A stretch of 64,000 bases of DNA from CAYMPH01 sp964392365 (lineage in GTDB: Bacteria > Spirochaetota > UBA4802 > UBA5550). The DNA lies in contig CAYMPH010000001.1 of NCBI GenBank assembly GCA_964392365.1, forward strand, positions 124,001 to 188,000, written 5' to 3'. Positions within the stretch are counted from its first letter, which is position 1. Each line of letters starts with the position of its first letter. A model generated the notes under the pieces. The model saw only the letters and a program-made list of their open reading frames with translations. It was not told the DNA's origin and did not search any database. Positions 1 through 8,290 of the stretch are shown here, in pieces. The translations under genes and the position numbers were made by a program.

Positions 1-386
1 ATCAGAAAGGTTCAGGAGTCATCAGAGGAAATATGATGGCAATTCCGATAGAAGATTCCATTCTTTTTATTGAACCTTTATACCTTAAAGCTGAAACAAG
101 CGAAATGCCTGAGCTCAAAAGAGTTATTGTTTCATTTGCAGATAAGGTTGTTATGGATGAAAATCTCCCTGCAGCTCTTGAGAAAATTTTCTCAGGCGGG
201 AAATTCATGGATTCATCCAAAAGAGATGATGCTGCAGGCACCAGGATGAAAGATCTCGCATCACGAGCTTACAATCATTACCTCAGAGCTGAACAGAATC
301 TGAAAGAAGGAAACTGGGCAAAATACGGCGAAGAGCTTAACACACTCAAGGATATTTTATTCAGAATGCAGAAAATCAAGGAGTAG
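1..386 (+). CDS. UPF0182 family membrane protein, C-terminal fragment
   Basis: This is the 3' end of a gene that begins before the window; the frame is open from base 3. The translation reads through 'VIRGNMMAIPIEDSILFIEPL', then 'PELKRVIVSFADKVVMDENL', the conserved C-terminal block of UPF0182 (COG1615) proteins, which are large multi-TM proteins of unknown function. The membrane part lies upstream of the window. The last ~50 residues form a helical tail (LASRAYNHYLRAEQNLKEGNWAKYGEEL), as usual for the family. The stop at 384-386 lies just upstream of, and in the same frame as, the radical SAM gene. The ATG at 33 is internal, not a start. Family assignment is good; function is unknown. Confidence 0.85.
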   Translation, partial: QKGSGVIRGNMMAIPIEDSILFIEPLYLKAETSEMPELKRVIVSFADKVVMDENLPAALEKIFSGGKFMDSSKRDDAAGTRMKDLASRAYNHYLRAEQNLKEGNWAKYGEELNTLKDILFRMQKIKE

Positions 387-389
387 TTT

Positions 390-1292
390 CTGGCTGATAT
401 TTTAACATACTGCACCCTATGCCCGCACAACTGCGGTGTTGACAGAACTGCTGGAGACATTGGAGTCTGCGGGGCAGGATTTAATGTTAAAATAAGCCTC
501 GCGTCTCTCCACCACTGGGAGGAACCCTGCATTTCCGGAACGCAAGGTTCAGGTACAGTTTTTTTTTCAAACTGCAACCTGTCGTGTGTTTACTGCCAGA
601 ATTTTGATATAAGCCAGCAGGGAAACGGCAGAGAAATCTCCATTGAACGCCTTGCTGAAATTTTCATTGAGCTTCAGAATAAAAAAGCCCACAATATAAA
701 TCTGGTTTCTCCGACACACTATGTTCCTCAGATAATAAAAGCTTTATCTATTTCAAAGAAATCAGGCTTAAGAATACCTGTTGTATACAACACCAATTCC
801 TATGAAAACAAGGAAACTGTTGCTTCGCTCGAAGGCCTGGTTCAGATTTATCTTCCTGATTTAAAATATTTAAACAATGAAATAGCTTTAAAATATTCCA
901 ATGCTCCGGATTATTTCAAATATGCGATTACAGCTATAGATGAGATGTTCAGGCAGACAGGTCCTGTGGGTTTTAACGATGACGGACTGGCACAAAGAGG
1001 AGTTATTATAAGACATCTCCTCCTTCCAGGTCTTCTTGAAGATTCAAAAAAAATAATGCAGTTTCTATTTGAGAGATTCGGCGATTCGGTATTTTTCAGC
1101 ATAATGAATCAGTACACACCGCAGCACAGGGCTAATGAATTTAATGAACTTAAATCTGCACACGGATTACAAAAAGATTATGACGAATTAATTGATTTCT
1201 GCATGGATATCGGGATTACAAATGCCTTTATTCAGGAAGACGGCGCATCTTCAGAAAAGTTTATTCCGGATTTCAATTTAAAAGGCGTTTGA
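390..1292 (+). CDS. COG1313 radical SAM protein (PflA-like), probable CTG start
   Basis: The open frame from the preceding stop to 1292 encodes about 300 residues of a radical SAM protein related to pyruvate formate-lyase activating enzyme (COG1313). An N-terminal C-x2-C-x4-C set (YCTLCPHNCGVDR) and GVCGAG are followed by the radical SAM cluster motif SNCNLSCVYC, which binds the SAM-coordinated 4Fe-4S cluster. Later blocks (LVSPTHYVPQI, VVYNTNSYE, YLPDLKY, VIIRHLLLPG, SIMNQYTP) match the family along its full length. The substrate is unknown. There is no ATG, GTG or TTG in frame before the motifs. An AAGGAG at 378-383 sits 6 nt before CTG 390, giving L/M-ADILTYCTLCP, exactly the family N-terminus. 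The Shine-Dalgarno lies inside the end of the UPF0182 gene, implying translational coupling. ATT at 399 is a weaker alternative start. Confidence 0.82.
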   Translation: MADILTYCTLCPHNCGVDRTAGDIGVCGAGFNVKISLASLHHWEEPCISGTQGSGTVFFSNCNLSCVYCQNFDISQQGNGREISIERLAEIFIELQNKKAHNINLVSPTHYVPQIIKALSISKKSGLRIPVVYNTNSYENKETVASLEGLVQIYLPDLKYLNNEIALKYSNAPDYFKYAITAIDEMFRQTGPVGFNDDGLAQRGVIIRHLLLPGLLEDSKKIMQFLFERFGDSVFFSIMNQYTPQHRANEFNELKSAHGLQKDYDELIDFCMDIGITNAFIQEDGASSEKFIPDFNLKGV

Positions 1293-1459
1293 AATCATTT
1301 CAATATATTGTTTAAAAAATAATATCACAATGTATTAACCATACGCATAGACTGTAATTTGTAATTGACAGAACAGTCTGTATGATTCCAACCTATTGAT
1401 CAATATAGATAAAAAAGTAATATTTTCCAGATGGAAATCATTAACCGGGGAATATCTTG

Positions 1460-2719
1460 ATGAATAAAAAAAATCTGCCAATAATAATATATTCTATTTC
1501 AATATTATATTCCATTGGAATACTATACTTAATTTATTATTTAAATTTTGATTTCTTCCCGTTATTCTGGCTTATCGGAATGCTTATATTAAAGCCATTA
1601 TATAAATCAGATTCATACTGGATGGATGGCTTCTGGTTATTGTTAACATGGCTCAACCATAATGATTTGTATATTTATCTTCCGCTAATAATGTTAATGC
1701 TGATCTTTGCAGGGTATAAAATACAATCAAAGATAATTCCGTTTATTACTGTTTTAATTATCGGTTCCGCTATTCCGGCAGTAATATATAATGATCCAAC
1801 TGACATGATCTTTCACAAATACTTTTTAATCAGCACAACAGTTCTTGGATTAATAATATATATTATAGACAGCATACGTTCCCGAACAGTAATTTCAGGA
1901 AAAATTGATTTTATTCTATGCTCCTATTCAGGCAACACCGGCCATTACAGCAGCCTGTTTATTGAAAGCGCGAGAAAAGCCGGAGCTCAAATCAATATAC
2001 ACCGTTTTCATTATTATAAAGATTTTAAAGCAGAATTAAATGGAGATAGCCTCATAATTTCTTTTCCTGTTTTCGGATGGAAGCCGCCATGGCATTTAGC
2101 AGAATATATAATTACAAAACTGCCGCGGGGAAAAGGAAAACCTGCATTTATTCTTTATTCAAGTTTCGGAGGTCCTGAAAATGCCGGTTTCACTGCATGG
2201 CTTCTTTTGACAATAAAAGGTTATCGTGTAATTGGAAGAAACTGGGCAATGTATCCGATGAATGTTGCGACTTTCCGTATCGGCACATCAGCAATGTGGA
2301 AAAATATAGATAAAAAATCACCATCCGAAAGAGATATTTCTGAAATAAAGGAATGCGGAGAAAAACTGATATTACAGCAGAAAGCAGGCCTGCCTATAAT
2401 TTTTATACCATTCTTTCTGTTTGTTATTGGATTTTTACTGGATAATAAATGGATAAATGTAGCTCTATATAGAAATTACGCCTGGCGCAGACGCTGTAAT
2501 AAATGCGGCAAGTGCATCAATGCATGCCCGTCGCAGAGACTCTACTTTGATAAAAATAATTATCCTGCTGCAAAAGGCACATGCGCTCTGTGCCTTTTAT
2601 GTATAAATATCTGCCCGACAAATGCAATGCAGCTTCGTTTCTGGACTGAATACGGTCATCCATACAGGCCGCGCTGGCCTGAGTTTGTCATAAAAAATAA
2701 AAAAGATATTATTACTTAA
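1460..2719 (+). CDS. EFR1-type flavodoxin/ferredoxin membrane protein
   Basis: The protein of about 419 aa has three parts. The N-terminal ~140 residues contain four or five hydrophobic segments. A flavodoxin-like domain (about 150-290) follows, with the FMN phosphate loop CSYSGNTGH and SFPVFGW. The C-terminus carries two 4Fe-4S ferredoxin motifs, CNKCGKCINACP and CALCLLCINICP, preceded by another hydrophobic stretch (about 315-335). This is the EFR1 family of electron-transfer proteins, here membrane-tethered, likely moving electrons between FMN and iron-sulfur centres. ATG 1460 is preferred over TTG 1457 because GGGGAA (1447-1452) is better spaced from it. It starts a run with a nitroreductase and a QueG-like protein, suggesting a shared redox role. 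The natural electron partner is not evident. Confidence 0.8.
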   Translation: MNKKNLPIIIYSISILYSIGILYLIYYLNFDFFPLFWLIGMLILKPLYKSDSYWMDGFWLLLTWLNHNDLYIYLPLIMLMLIFAGYKIQSKIIPFITVLIIGSAIPAVIYNDPTDMIFHKYFLISTTVLGLIIYIIDSIRSRTVISGKIDFILCSYSGNTGHYSSLFIESARKAGAQINIHRFHYYKDFKAELNGDSLIISFPVFGWKPPWHLAEYIITKLPRGKGKPAFILYSSFGGPENAGFTAWLLLTIKGYRVIGRNWAMYPMNVATFRIGTSAMWKNIDKKSPSERDISEIKECGEKLILQQKAGLPIIFIPFFLFVIGFLLDNKWINVALYRNYAWRRRCNKCGKCINACPSQRLYFDKNNYPAAKGTCALCLLCINICPTNAMQLRFWTEYGHPYRPRWPEFVIKNKKDIIT

Positions 2720-2731
2720 TAAAGGAACCAT

Positions 2732-3343
2732 ATGAAATTACTAACCACAAAGGAAGCTATTGAACAGCGCAGAAGCATCCGCAAATTTAAAGATGATGAT
2801 ATCTCTGATGATATTATTTCCGAATTAATTGATGCGGCACGGCTTGCTCCCTCAGGCTGCAATGCCCAGCCCTGGAGATTTAAAATTGTCAGGGATAAAG
2901 AATATAAAAAGCTTTTATCTGAAGCTGCTTATAATCAGAAATTTATCTCTGAAGCTCCGGTTGTTATTGTATGCTGTTCAGACATAAAAGGATATCTTGA
3001 CGGAACTGTTTCAGGCGTACAGGATCTGGAAAAAAATAATGCAATTGAAAACAGGATTTCCGGTATTTTATTAAACAATGTTGAAGATTTGAAAAAAATG
3101 AATATCAGTGAAGTTATACCGAGGATAAGCGTTAATGTCGCAATTGCTATAGAACATATTGTATTAAGATCTCTGGATTTCGGATTAGGAAGCTGCTGGG
3201 TAAGGCTTGTTGATGGCGATAAAGTGAAACAGATATTCAAATGGGACGACAGCGTTCACGTAGTGGCTCTTTTACCGATCGGTTTACCAGCCGAAAATCC
3301 TGAACCAAGGAAAAGATTAAATATTGAAGAAATTATAATATAA
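2732..3343 (+). CDS. Nitroreductase family flavoprotein
   Basis: A 203-residue protein with the nitroreductase fold signature: N-terminal 'IEQRRSIRKFKDDDIS', the FMN-binding 'AARLAPSGCNAQPWRFKIV', and the C-terminal 'ALLPIGLPAENPEPRKRL'. Members use FMN and NAD(P)H to reduce nitro compounds, quinones or unsaturated substrates; the substrate here cannot be inferred. The start has a good AAAGGA Shine-Dalgarno, and the gene follows the EFR1 gene by 12 nt, so the two are very likely co-transcribed. Small nitroreductases beside ferredoxin-flavodoxin genes are common in anaerobes, where ferredoxin may be the donor; that link is inferred. Confidence 0.88.
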   Translation: MKLLTTKEAIEQRRSIRKFKDDDISDDIISELIDAARLAPSGCNAQPWRFKIVRDKEYKKLLSEAAYNQKFISEAPVVIVCCSDIKGYLDGTVSGVQDLEKNNAIENRISGILLNNVEDLKKMNISEVIPRISVNVAIAIEHIVLRSLDFGLGSCWVRLVDGDKVKQIFKWDDSVHVVALLPIGLPAENPEPRKRLNIEEIII

Positions 3344-3401
3344 AACCTGTTTAAAAAAAAATTCTTTTTCTGAAACTGTTTTAAACAAAGGCAAAAATCA
3401 A

Positions 3402-4106
3402 ATGGAATTAAAAATACAGGATACACTATATAAACACCTGAATTTACCGGAATATGAATATGGATTTGCTGATCTTACAGGACTTCTGTCGAATGAGTAT
3501 TCATCATATACACACGGGATATCAATTATCCGTAAACTTGATGATTCAATAATAGATTCCATTGATAATGGCCCGACACTGGAATATTTCAATCATTATC
3601 ATTCTATCAATAACGAAATAAATAAACTTATATCATCTATTGTAAATGATATTGACAGCAGCCTATATAAATTTCAGCCGGTCAAAGCAACTGTTGACGA
3701 CAGCGAACTGAGCGAATCATACTATAAAACATTAGCTTATAGCTTTTCTCACAAAATGACTGCTACACGTGCAGGACTTGGCTGGATCGGAAAAACCGAT
3801 CTGCTGATTTCAAAAAAATTCGGCCCGAGAATACGCCTTGCATCTATAATCACGAACTACCCTTTAAAAATTACTAATGATCCAATTGATTCAAGCTTAT
3901 GCGGAAACTGCTCATTATGTTCTGATATCTGTCCAGCCAAAGCATCAAACGGCATATCATGGAATACAAGCATTCAGCGGAATCAATTTTTCGATCCGTT
4001 TAAATGCAGGGAATACTGCAGAAGCATATCAAAAGAAAAAATAAACAAAGAGATCAGTCTTTGCGGCAAATGCGTATTTATCTGCCCTCATGGAAGAACC
4101 GGATGA
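3402..4106 (+). CDS. QueG-like 4Fe-4S double-cluster protein
   Basis: 234 residues. The middle and C-terminus resemble epoxyqueuosine reductase-type proteins: 'GLGWIGKTDLLISKKFGPRIRLASIITNYPL', then CGNCSLCSDICPAKA and a second Cys set (KCREYC ... CGKCVFICPHGR), predicted to bind two 4Fe-4S clusters. It is shorter than true QueG (about 380 aa) and lacks the C-terminal HEAT-like part, so it is better called an epoxyqueuosine reductase-like iron-sulfur protein than QueG. Such short forms often occur near reductive or corrinoid-linked enzymes. It sits 58 bp after the nitroreductase, with an AAAGGC ribosome site, and probably belongs to the same redox operon. Confidence 0.7.
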   Translation: MELKIQDTLYKHLNLPEYEYGFADLTGLLSNEYSSYTHGISIIRKLDDSIIDSIDNGPTLEYFNHYHSINNEINKLISSIVNDIDSSLYKFQPVKATVDDSELSESYYKTLAYSFSHKMTATRAGLGWIGKTDLLISKKFGPRIRLASIITNYPLKITNDPIDSSLCGNCSLCSDICPAKASNGISWNTSIQRNQFFDPFKCREYCRSISKEKINKEISLCGKCVFICPHGRTG

Positions 4107-4189
4107 GAAATTTAATCATTGCAGGTAATTATTTCTTCAAAAATAAACAGGATTATTAAATATGAAATTAAAAAATAAAAGGAGTTCAC

Positions 4190-4561
4190 ATGACAATCAC
4201 AACAAAAATAATGATCTCAGGATTTCTGTTTCTTCTGGCAATTGCAAGCGGAATCTGGCTGAGTAAATCAGGTAAACCGTTAAATACAGCAATTTTTAAT
4301 GCACACAAGCTGATTGCACTCGCAGGAGTAATTTTAACCTGCATGGTAATTTTCAATCTTCTAAAAAATACTGAAATAAATATTGCTGTATTATCTCTAA
4401 TTATCTTTTCAGCAGTATTTGCAATAATTCTGTTTATTTCAGGTGCTTTACTGAGCATTGAAAAGCCGATCGGTAATTATGTATTGATAATACACAATAT
4501 ATCAATGATACTTACAATTATTACATCTGCTGCTACAGTTTTCTTTTTATTTAAAAAATAG
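4190..4561 (+). CDS. Small four-TM membrane protein
   Basis: 123 residues, almost entirely hydrophobic, with four predicted membrane segments (about residues 7-24, 40-58, 66-87 and 97-119). A His in TM2 (FNAHKLIAL) and another in the fourth segment (IIHNISMIL) could ligate a cofactor such as haem, but that is speculation. I do not recognise a family. The GGAG Shine-Dalgarno 5 nt before ATG 4190 is good. The J-domain gene starts 3 nt after its stop, so they are translationally linked. Spacing from the redox genes upstream is short enough for one transcript. Confidence 0.65.
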   Translation: MTITTKIMISGFLFLLAIASGIWLSKSGKPLNTAIFNAHKLIALAGVILTCMVIFNLLKNTEINIAVLSLIIFSAVFAIILFISGALLSIEKPIGNYVLIIHNISMILTIITSAATVFFLFKK

Positions 4562-4564
4562 AAA

Positions 4565-5038
4565 ATGTTAAATAAATATCTGAAACTGTTAGGACTTGAT
4601 AAAGATGCATCACTAACAGACATTAAAAAAGCCTATAGATTATCTGCTAAAAAGAATCATCCTGATAAATTTTCAAACGGGGATGAAAAGATAAAGCAGG
4701 CTAAAATTATGGCTGATATCACTGAAGCCTATAAATATATCATAAAAAATCCGGATCAAATTTCTCCGGATATGCAGAAAAATAATTCTATAAAAAATAT
4801 AGCAAATGATTACAAGCTTTATAAACTTGGGATGACATACTACAAAAAATACTTTGATACATTTTTTAAATTTTTTTCAAAAAGGGAACTGATAACTCCG
4901 GAGGAAAAACGGATCTGCCTTAATAATGCCGGAATATATTTCAACAGGCTGCTGAATGAATTTCCTGAAAGCGATTGGGGTACGGATGCAAGAGATAAGA
5001 TGAAAAAAATTAATGAGGCATTGAAGACTTTATATTAA
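4565..5038 (+). CDS. J-domain (DnaJ-like) protein
   Basis: 157 residues. The N-terminal ~65 form a J domain: 'YLKLLGLDKDASLTDIKKAYRLSAKKNHPDKF' with the diagnostic HPD motif that stimulates DnaK/Hsp70 ATPase, then a helix with 'ITEAYKYI'. There is no G/F region or zinc-finger domain, so it is a class C J-protein, probably a specialised Hsp70 partner. The C-terminal part is a helical region (about 85-155) ending 'FNRLLNEFPESDWGTDARDKM', reminiscent of a TPR-like hairpin. It starts 3 nt after the upstream small membrane protein without its own clear Shine-Dalgarno, so it is likely translationally coupled. Confidence 0.8.
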   Translation: MLNKYLKLLGLDKDASLTDIKKAYRLSAKKNHPDKFSNGDEKIKQAKIMADITEAYKYIIKNPDQISPDMQKNNSIKNIANDYKLYKLGMTYYKKYFDTFFKFFSKRELITPEEKRICLNNAGIYFNRLLNEFPESDWGTDARDKMKKINEALKTLY

Positions 5039-5050
5039 ATAGAACAGACA

Positions 5051-5099
5051 GCCTGATTTTTATAAAAACATTCTATTATCAAAAATATAAAAATCAGGC
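5051..5099. repeat. 14-bp perfect inverted repeat between J-domain and MBL genes
   Basis: Arms GCCTGATTTTTATA (5051-5064) and TATAAAAATCAGGC (5086-5099) are perfect complements around a 21-nt AT-rich loop. It begins 13 nt after the J-domain stop and ends 28 nt before the MBL start. No T-tract follows, so it is not a textbook rho-independent terminator; it may be an attenuating or mRNA-stabilising hairpin. Confidence 0.6.
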
Positions 5100-5127
5100 A
5101 CCCGTTAAAAACACAGGATGAAATAAA

Positions 5128-5919
5128 ATGAAAATTTCTTTTAAATGGATCGGAGGCGCAACCTGGATTCTGCAGATTGATAATTTAAAAATTGCATGCG
5201 ATCCGGTACTCTGCCCTGCTGACACAATTCAGGATTATAAATATTTTAAAACAAAAAGATTAAACGATCCAGTTTATAATGATTCCGATTTTCAAAAAGT
5301 AAACCTCTGGCTCCTGACACATAATCATGAAGATCATATTGACCGCGCAGGATTTAAAATAATAAACAAAGATGCAATTGTCATTTCCCATACAGGATGC
5401 AGAAAATATTTCAAAAAAAATATTTTCAAAGATGTGAGATTATTAAACTGGAACGAAGAATCAGCATTTGCATATGATGATATCAGAATAAAAATAAAAG
5501 CGCTTCCGGCGATTCACGCAAAGAGAAAACTATACAGCAGCATAATTGGAAATGGAAACGGTTATTTCCTGGAAATTTCAAAAAAAGATTCTAAATTCAA
5601 TATATATGTCACAGGAGATTCAGTTTACAATAAAAGCTTTCTAAAACATTTCAGTATCAAAGATATTGATCTGATTATTGCAAATGCAGGTTCTGCCATG
5701 GTTGGTAAATCTTTTCTTTCGGTTATAATTGGAAGAATCACAAATAACATAAATGATATAATAAAAATGAACTCCGATCTAAAACCGGAAATTTTAATTC
5801 CTGTACACTGGGGAACATTTTCCCATTATTCTGAAGTCATAACTGAAGATAAAATTAAAGAATATAGTAATATTAAATTTCTTAATGCAGGGGAATCAAT
5901 AGATTTAAAACAGGACTAA
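5128..5919 (+). CDS. MBL-fold metallo-hydrolase (UlaG/COG2220-like)
   Basis: 263 residues with the metallo-beta-lactamase core: 'IGGATWILQI' and 'IACDPVLCP' at the N-terminus, the metal motif THNHEDHID (HxHxDH), PAIHAK, the bridging Asp in VTGDSVY, and the C-terminal histidine in PVHWGTFSHY. This layout fits the COG2220 branch (UlaG or NAPE-PLD-like), soluble and probably dinuclear. Substrates in this branch range from ascorbate-6-phosphate lactone to N-acyl phospholipids, so the substrate is not assigned. The gene stands alone after a hairpin and ends just before a cluster of REP-like repeats. Confidence 0.8.
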   Translation: MKISFKWIGGATWILQIDNLKIACDPVLCPADTIQDYKYFKTKRLNDPVYNDSDFQKVNLWLLTHNHEDHIDRAGFKIINKDAIVISHTGCRKYFKKNIFKDVRLLNWNEESAFAYDDIRIKIKALPAIHAKRKLYSSIIGNGNGYFLEISKKDSKFNIYVTGDSVYNKSFLKHFSIKDIDLIIANAGSAMVGKSFLSVIIGRITNNINDIIKMNSDLKPEILIPVHWGTFSHYSEVITEDKIKEYSNIKFLNAGESIDLKQD

Positions 5920-5949
5920 ATTCTTAATTTTGATATATTGATTAAATCA

Positions 5950-6082
5950 GGGGTCAGACCCTATTGCATGTTGTATTTTATCTGATAATTTCTGGATTCT
6001 GTATACTTTTTACTGTTTTTTAAGGAGGCTCTGACCCCGTATGGTTTGACTCCTCTCACCACGCAAACCGGGCTCTGACCCC
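5950..6082. repeat. Cluster of three REP-like half sites
   Basis: Three copies of the motif also found around the RAYT gene at 24.2 kb: GGGGTCAGACCC (5950-5961, forward), GGCTCTGACCCCG (6027-6039, reverse) and GGGCTCTGACCCC (6070-6082, reverse). The first can pair with either of the others, giving alternative hairpins. They lie in the convergent intergenic space between the MBL gene and the GGDEF gene, the usual niche of REP elements. Confidence 0.7.
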
Positions 6083-6107
6083 TCAAATTCAGGAATCAAA
6101 TCTATTT

Positions 6108-7064
6108 TCAATCAATCCACTCCACCCTGTTTCTGCCGTGTTCCTTTGCCTTATACAGTGCATCATCCGCTTTCTTTTTGAATGTTTCGAGATCATCTGC
6201 AGTATCAGGAAAAGAACTTATTCCTATGCTCATGCTTACAGGGATTTTTTTCCCTGCAAGATGTTTTGAAAAGTCATATTTCTCCACATCGCTGCGGATC
6301 TGCTCTGCAATTAATTTTGCACGGCTTAAATCTGCTTCAGGAAGAAGTATTGAAAACTCATCACCTCCGTATCGCGCTATGATTCCGTGCTTGCTTGTAA
6401 TTTTCTGAATGAGATCAACCAGTTCCTGAAGAATTCTATTCCCTGCTTCAAGACCCAGAACTTCATTTATCTTACTGAAATTATCTATATCGAGCATGAA
6501 AAGAGTAAGAGGTTTATTGTTGCTTTTTGAAATGCTGAAAAAATTCTCCAGAGCATCTTCAAGAAAGGCCCGGTTATATATGCCTGTCATTTCATCAGTG
6601 ATTACGCGCCTGCTTGCATTTTCTCCCCACTGAACAACATCTGCAAAAAATCTGCTCGACTTTCTCAGCTGCTGGATAGTGAGGCTTAATAGATGAGATA
6701 TAAGCTTTACTGCAATTTCTGAATTATGCTCAATCAGGGAATTTATATTTTTTTCTTTTATGGAAAGAAGAATGCTTTTCTCAAGAGCAAAATATCGTCC
6801 CAAAGCCGGCTTGTTGCCGAACAGGGAAATTCCGCCAAAAAAATCCCCGCGCTGAAATTCACCCTGATTCCGCTCAATGCTCCCGGATACGCTCTGAGAT
6901 CTTATCACTTTCCCCTGAAGAACAATGAACAGCTCCTTTTTATTTTCATCGCGGTCAATTATTGTTTCGCCGCCTTCAAACGATTTCATCTTAAAATGTT
7001 TTTCTATAAAGGCGATTTCATCCGGATTAAAATCTGAAAATATTACTAAATTTTTTATATCCAC
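6108..7064 (-). CDS. Cyclic nucleotide-binding domain / GGDEF diguanylate cyclase
   Basis: 318 residues. Residues ~10-110 form a cNMP-binding/CRP-like beta-roll (FEGGETIIDRDENKKELFIVLQGKV ... FQRGDFFGGISLF). A helical linker (~110-150) follows, then a GGDEF domain beginning 'DEMTGIYNRAFLEDAL' with the metal-binding LDIDNF and the active-site GGDEF at 233-237. All catalytic signatures are present, so it should make cyclic-di-GMP, gated by a ligand or by dimerisation of the sensor. No DNA-binding domain or TM segment is seen, so it is cytosolic. The paralogue encoded 17 nt upstream has the same layout and the two form an operon. Part of the c-di-GMP network with the GGDEF protein at 24.9 kb and the PilZ-like protein at 32.9 kb. 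Confidence 0.9.
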   Translation of the reverse strand: MDIKNLVIFSDFNPDEIAFIEKHFKMKSFEGGETIIDRDENKKELFIVLQGKVIRSQSVSGSIERNQGEFQRGDFFGGISLFGNKPALGRYFALEKSILLSIKEKNINSLIEHNSEIAVKLISHLLSLTIQQLRKSSRFFADVVQWGENASRRVITDEMTGIYNRAFLEDALENFFSISKSNNKPLTLFMLDIDNFSKINEVLGLEAGNRILQELVDLIQKITSKHGIIARYGGDEFSILLPEADLSRAKLIAEQIRSDVEKYDFSKHLAGKKIPVSMSIGISSFPDTADDLETFKKKADDALYKAKEHGRNRVEWID

Positions 7065-7081
7065 TGTTTTTATTACCGGAT

Positions 7082-8050
7082 TTAAACAACTATCCGGTTA
7101 CCTCCGGTTTCTCTTGCGCGCATCATTCTGCTATGAGCCTTTTCAATAAGATCACTGCTGGTTTCAACCTCATCAGGATACAGGGCAATTCCAATGCTGA
7201 CCTGAATTTTCATATCGCTTAAGCCGATTATCCCGCTAAGGTCCATTGATCTGTAAGCAGCACTGACTGCCTTCGCTGCCCTGACTGCCTCGTTCCTGTC
7301 CGCATCTATCAGAATTGCTGCAAATTCATCTCCTCTGTATCGGACTCCCATGTCATACTCTTTGAGTTCCGATTGCAGAAAAATCGCCATTAGCCTGAGA
7401 GTTTTGTCGCCGCAAGTGTGACCGTAGATATCATTGATGTCTTTAAAATTATCCGGCTTGATCATTAAGAGCGCTGCGCCTTTTTCAAGACTTGAAAGCA
7501 TGCTGACAAAATCCTCTTTTAAAAATGTCTGGTTGTAAAGTCCTGTCATTTTATCGCATAAAAGCTGTTTCCTTAAATCAAGCAGCCAGTGGGATTTTTC
7601 ATGAAGCAGGTTGTTTACATTCCATATCCTTTCAGAAATTATACCCAGAAGCCTTTTTAAAAGGCAGGCTGATATATAAGGATGCACCTGAAATATTTCC
7701 TGAGATTTGAAACCTTCTGCCGGGAAACGCAGAAGAACCGAATCCTCTTCAACAAAAGCAGATGCACTCCTTGTTGTTTTACCGAGAAAGTCGAGCTCTC
7801 CGAAAGATTCCTTGGATACAATCTGGGCAATTTCAGCCTTATTGCTGCTCTCAATAGAAATAATCCCGACCCTTCCCTTATCCACTACATAAAAATTATC
7901 AGACGGATTATCCTGAATGAAAACAGGCTCGCCTTTTTCAAGTTTCAGAATTTCACTATAGCGCGCAATTATATCGAGCTCATATTCCTTGAGACCGGAA
8001 AAGATGTCCACTTTTCTTAATAATTCTACTTTATCTTCGTGTTCAGCCAT
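7082..8050 (-). CDS. CNB-GGDEF protein with degenerate signature (RGDEF)
   Basis: 322 residues with the same order as its downstream neighbour: CRP-like sensor (~12-115; LEKGEPVFIQDNPSDNFYVVDKGRVGI), helical linker, GGDEF domain (~165-320). The active loop reads YRGDEF (239-243), with Arg for the first Gly, and the usual metal site 'LDIDxF' is 'IKPDNF', losing the first Asp. RGDEF alone can be active in some cyclases, but with the Asp change it may be inactive, or a regulator of its partner. The first gene of the pair, transcribed away from the acyl-CoA synthetase gene. The pair suggests duplication with divergence of one copy. Confidence 0.85.
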   Translation of the reverse strand: MAEHEDKVELLRKVDIFSGLKEYELDIIARYSEILKLEKGEPVFIQDNPSDNFYVVDKGRVGIISIESSNKAEIAQIVSKESFGELDFLGKTTRSASAFVEEDSVLLRFPAEGFKSQEIFQVHPYISACLLKRLLGIISERIWNVNNLLHEKSHWLLDLRKQLLCDKMTGLYNQTFLKEDFVSMLSSLEKGAALLMIKPDNFKDINDIYGHTCGDKTLRLMAIFLQSELKEYDMGVRYRGDEFAAILIDADRNEAVRAAKAVSAAYRSMDLSGIIGLSDMKIQVSIGIALYPDEVETSSDLIEKAHSRMMRARETGGNRIVV

Positions 8051-8180
8051 AAACCTTCTTTATCCTGATAAAAGTTCTCAAAAATAATAATTACATATAT
8101 CATACTCTAATATATAAATAAAGAACTTTTTAATAAAAATGCCCCCTCCATCAATACAGATTTAAAAAAAAGATTCATAC

Positions 8181-8211
8181 TTGACATATTAACATAACAG
8201 TGCAGTATTTT
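8181..8211 (+). promoter_or_regulatory. Possible promoter of acyl-CoA synthetase gene
   Basis: A TTGACA (8181-8186) is followed 19 nt later by TATTTT (8206-8211), about 80 nt before the synthetase start in the divergent intergenic region. The spacing is long and the -10 imperfect, so this is tentative. Confidence 0.25.
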
Positions 8212-8290
8212 ACTTAAATTTATCTTTCCAAAATTTACGCTTTTGTTTATTTTTTTTAATAAAACATAAACAATTCTCCCGGAGGAAATC

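Noticed and set aside
278..577. 99-aa minus-strand ORF
   Set aside because: It is antisense to the N-terminus of the radical SAM gene, whose Cys motifs prove the plus-strand frame.
1335..1400. Weak AGACTGT/ACAGTCT dyad before the EFR1 gene
   Set aside because: Only 7 bp with a long loop in AT-rich sequence, compatible with chance; no promoter with proper spacing could be fitted to the nearby TTGACA.
5950..6082. CRISPR-like short repeats
   Set aside because: Spacing is irregular and half sites are inverted; the motif matches the REP family of the RAYT gene.
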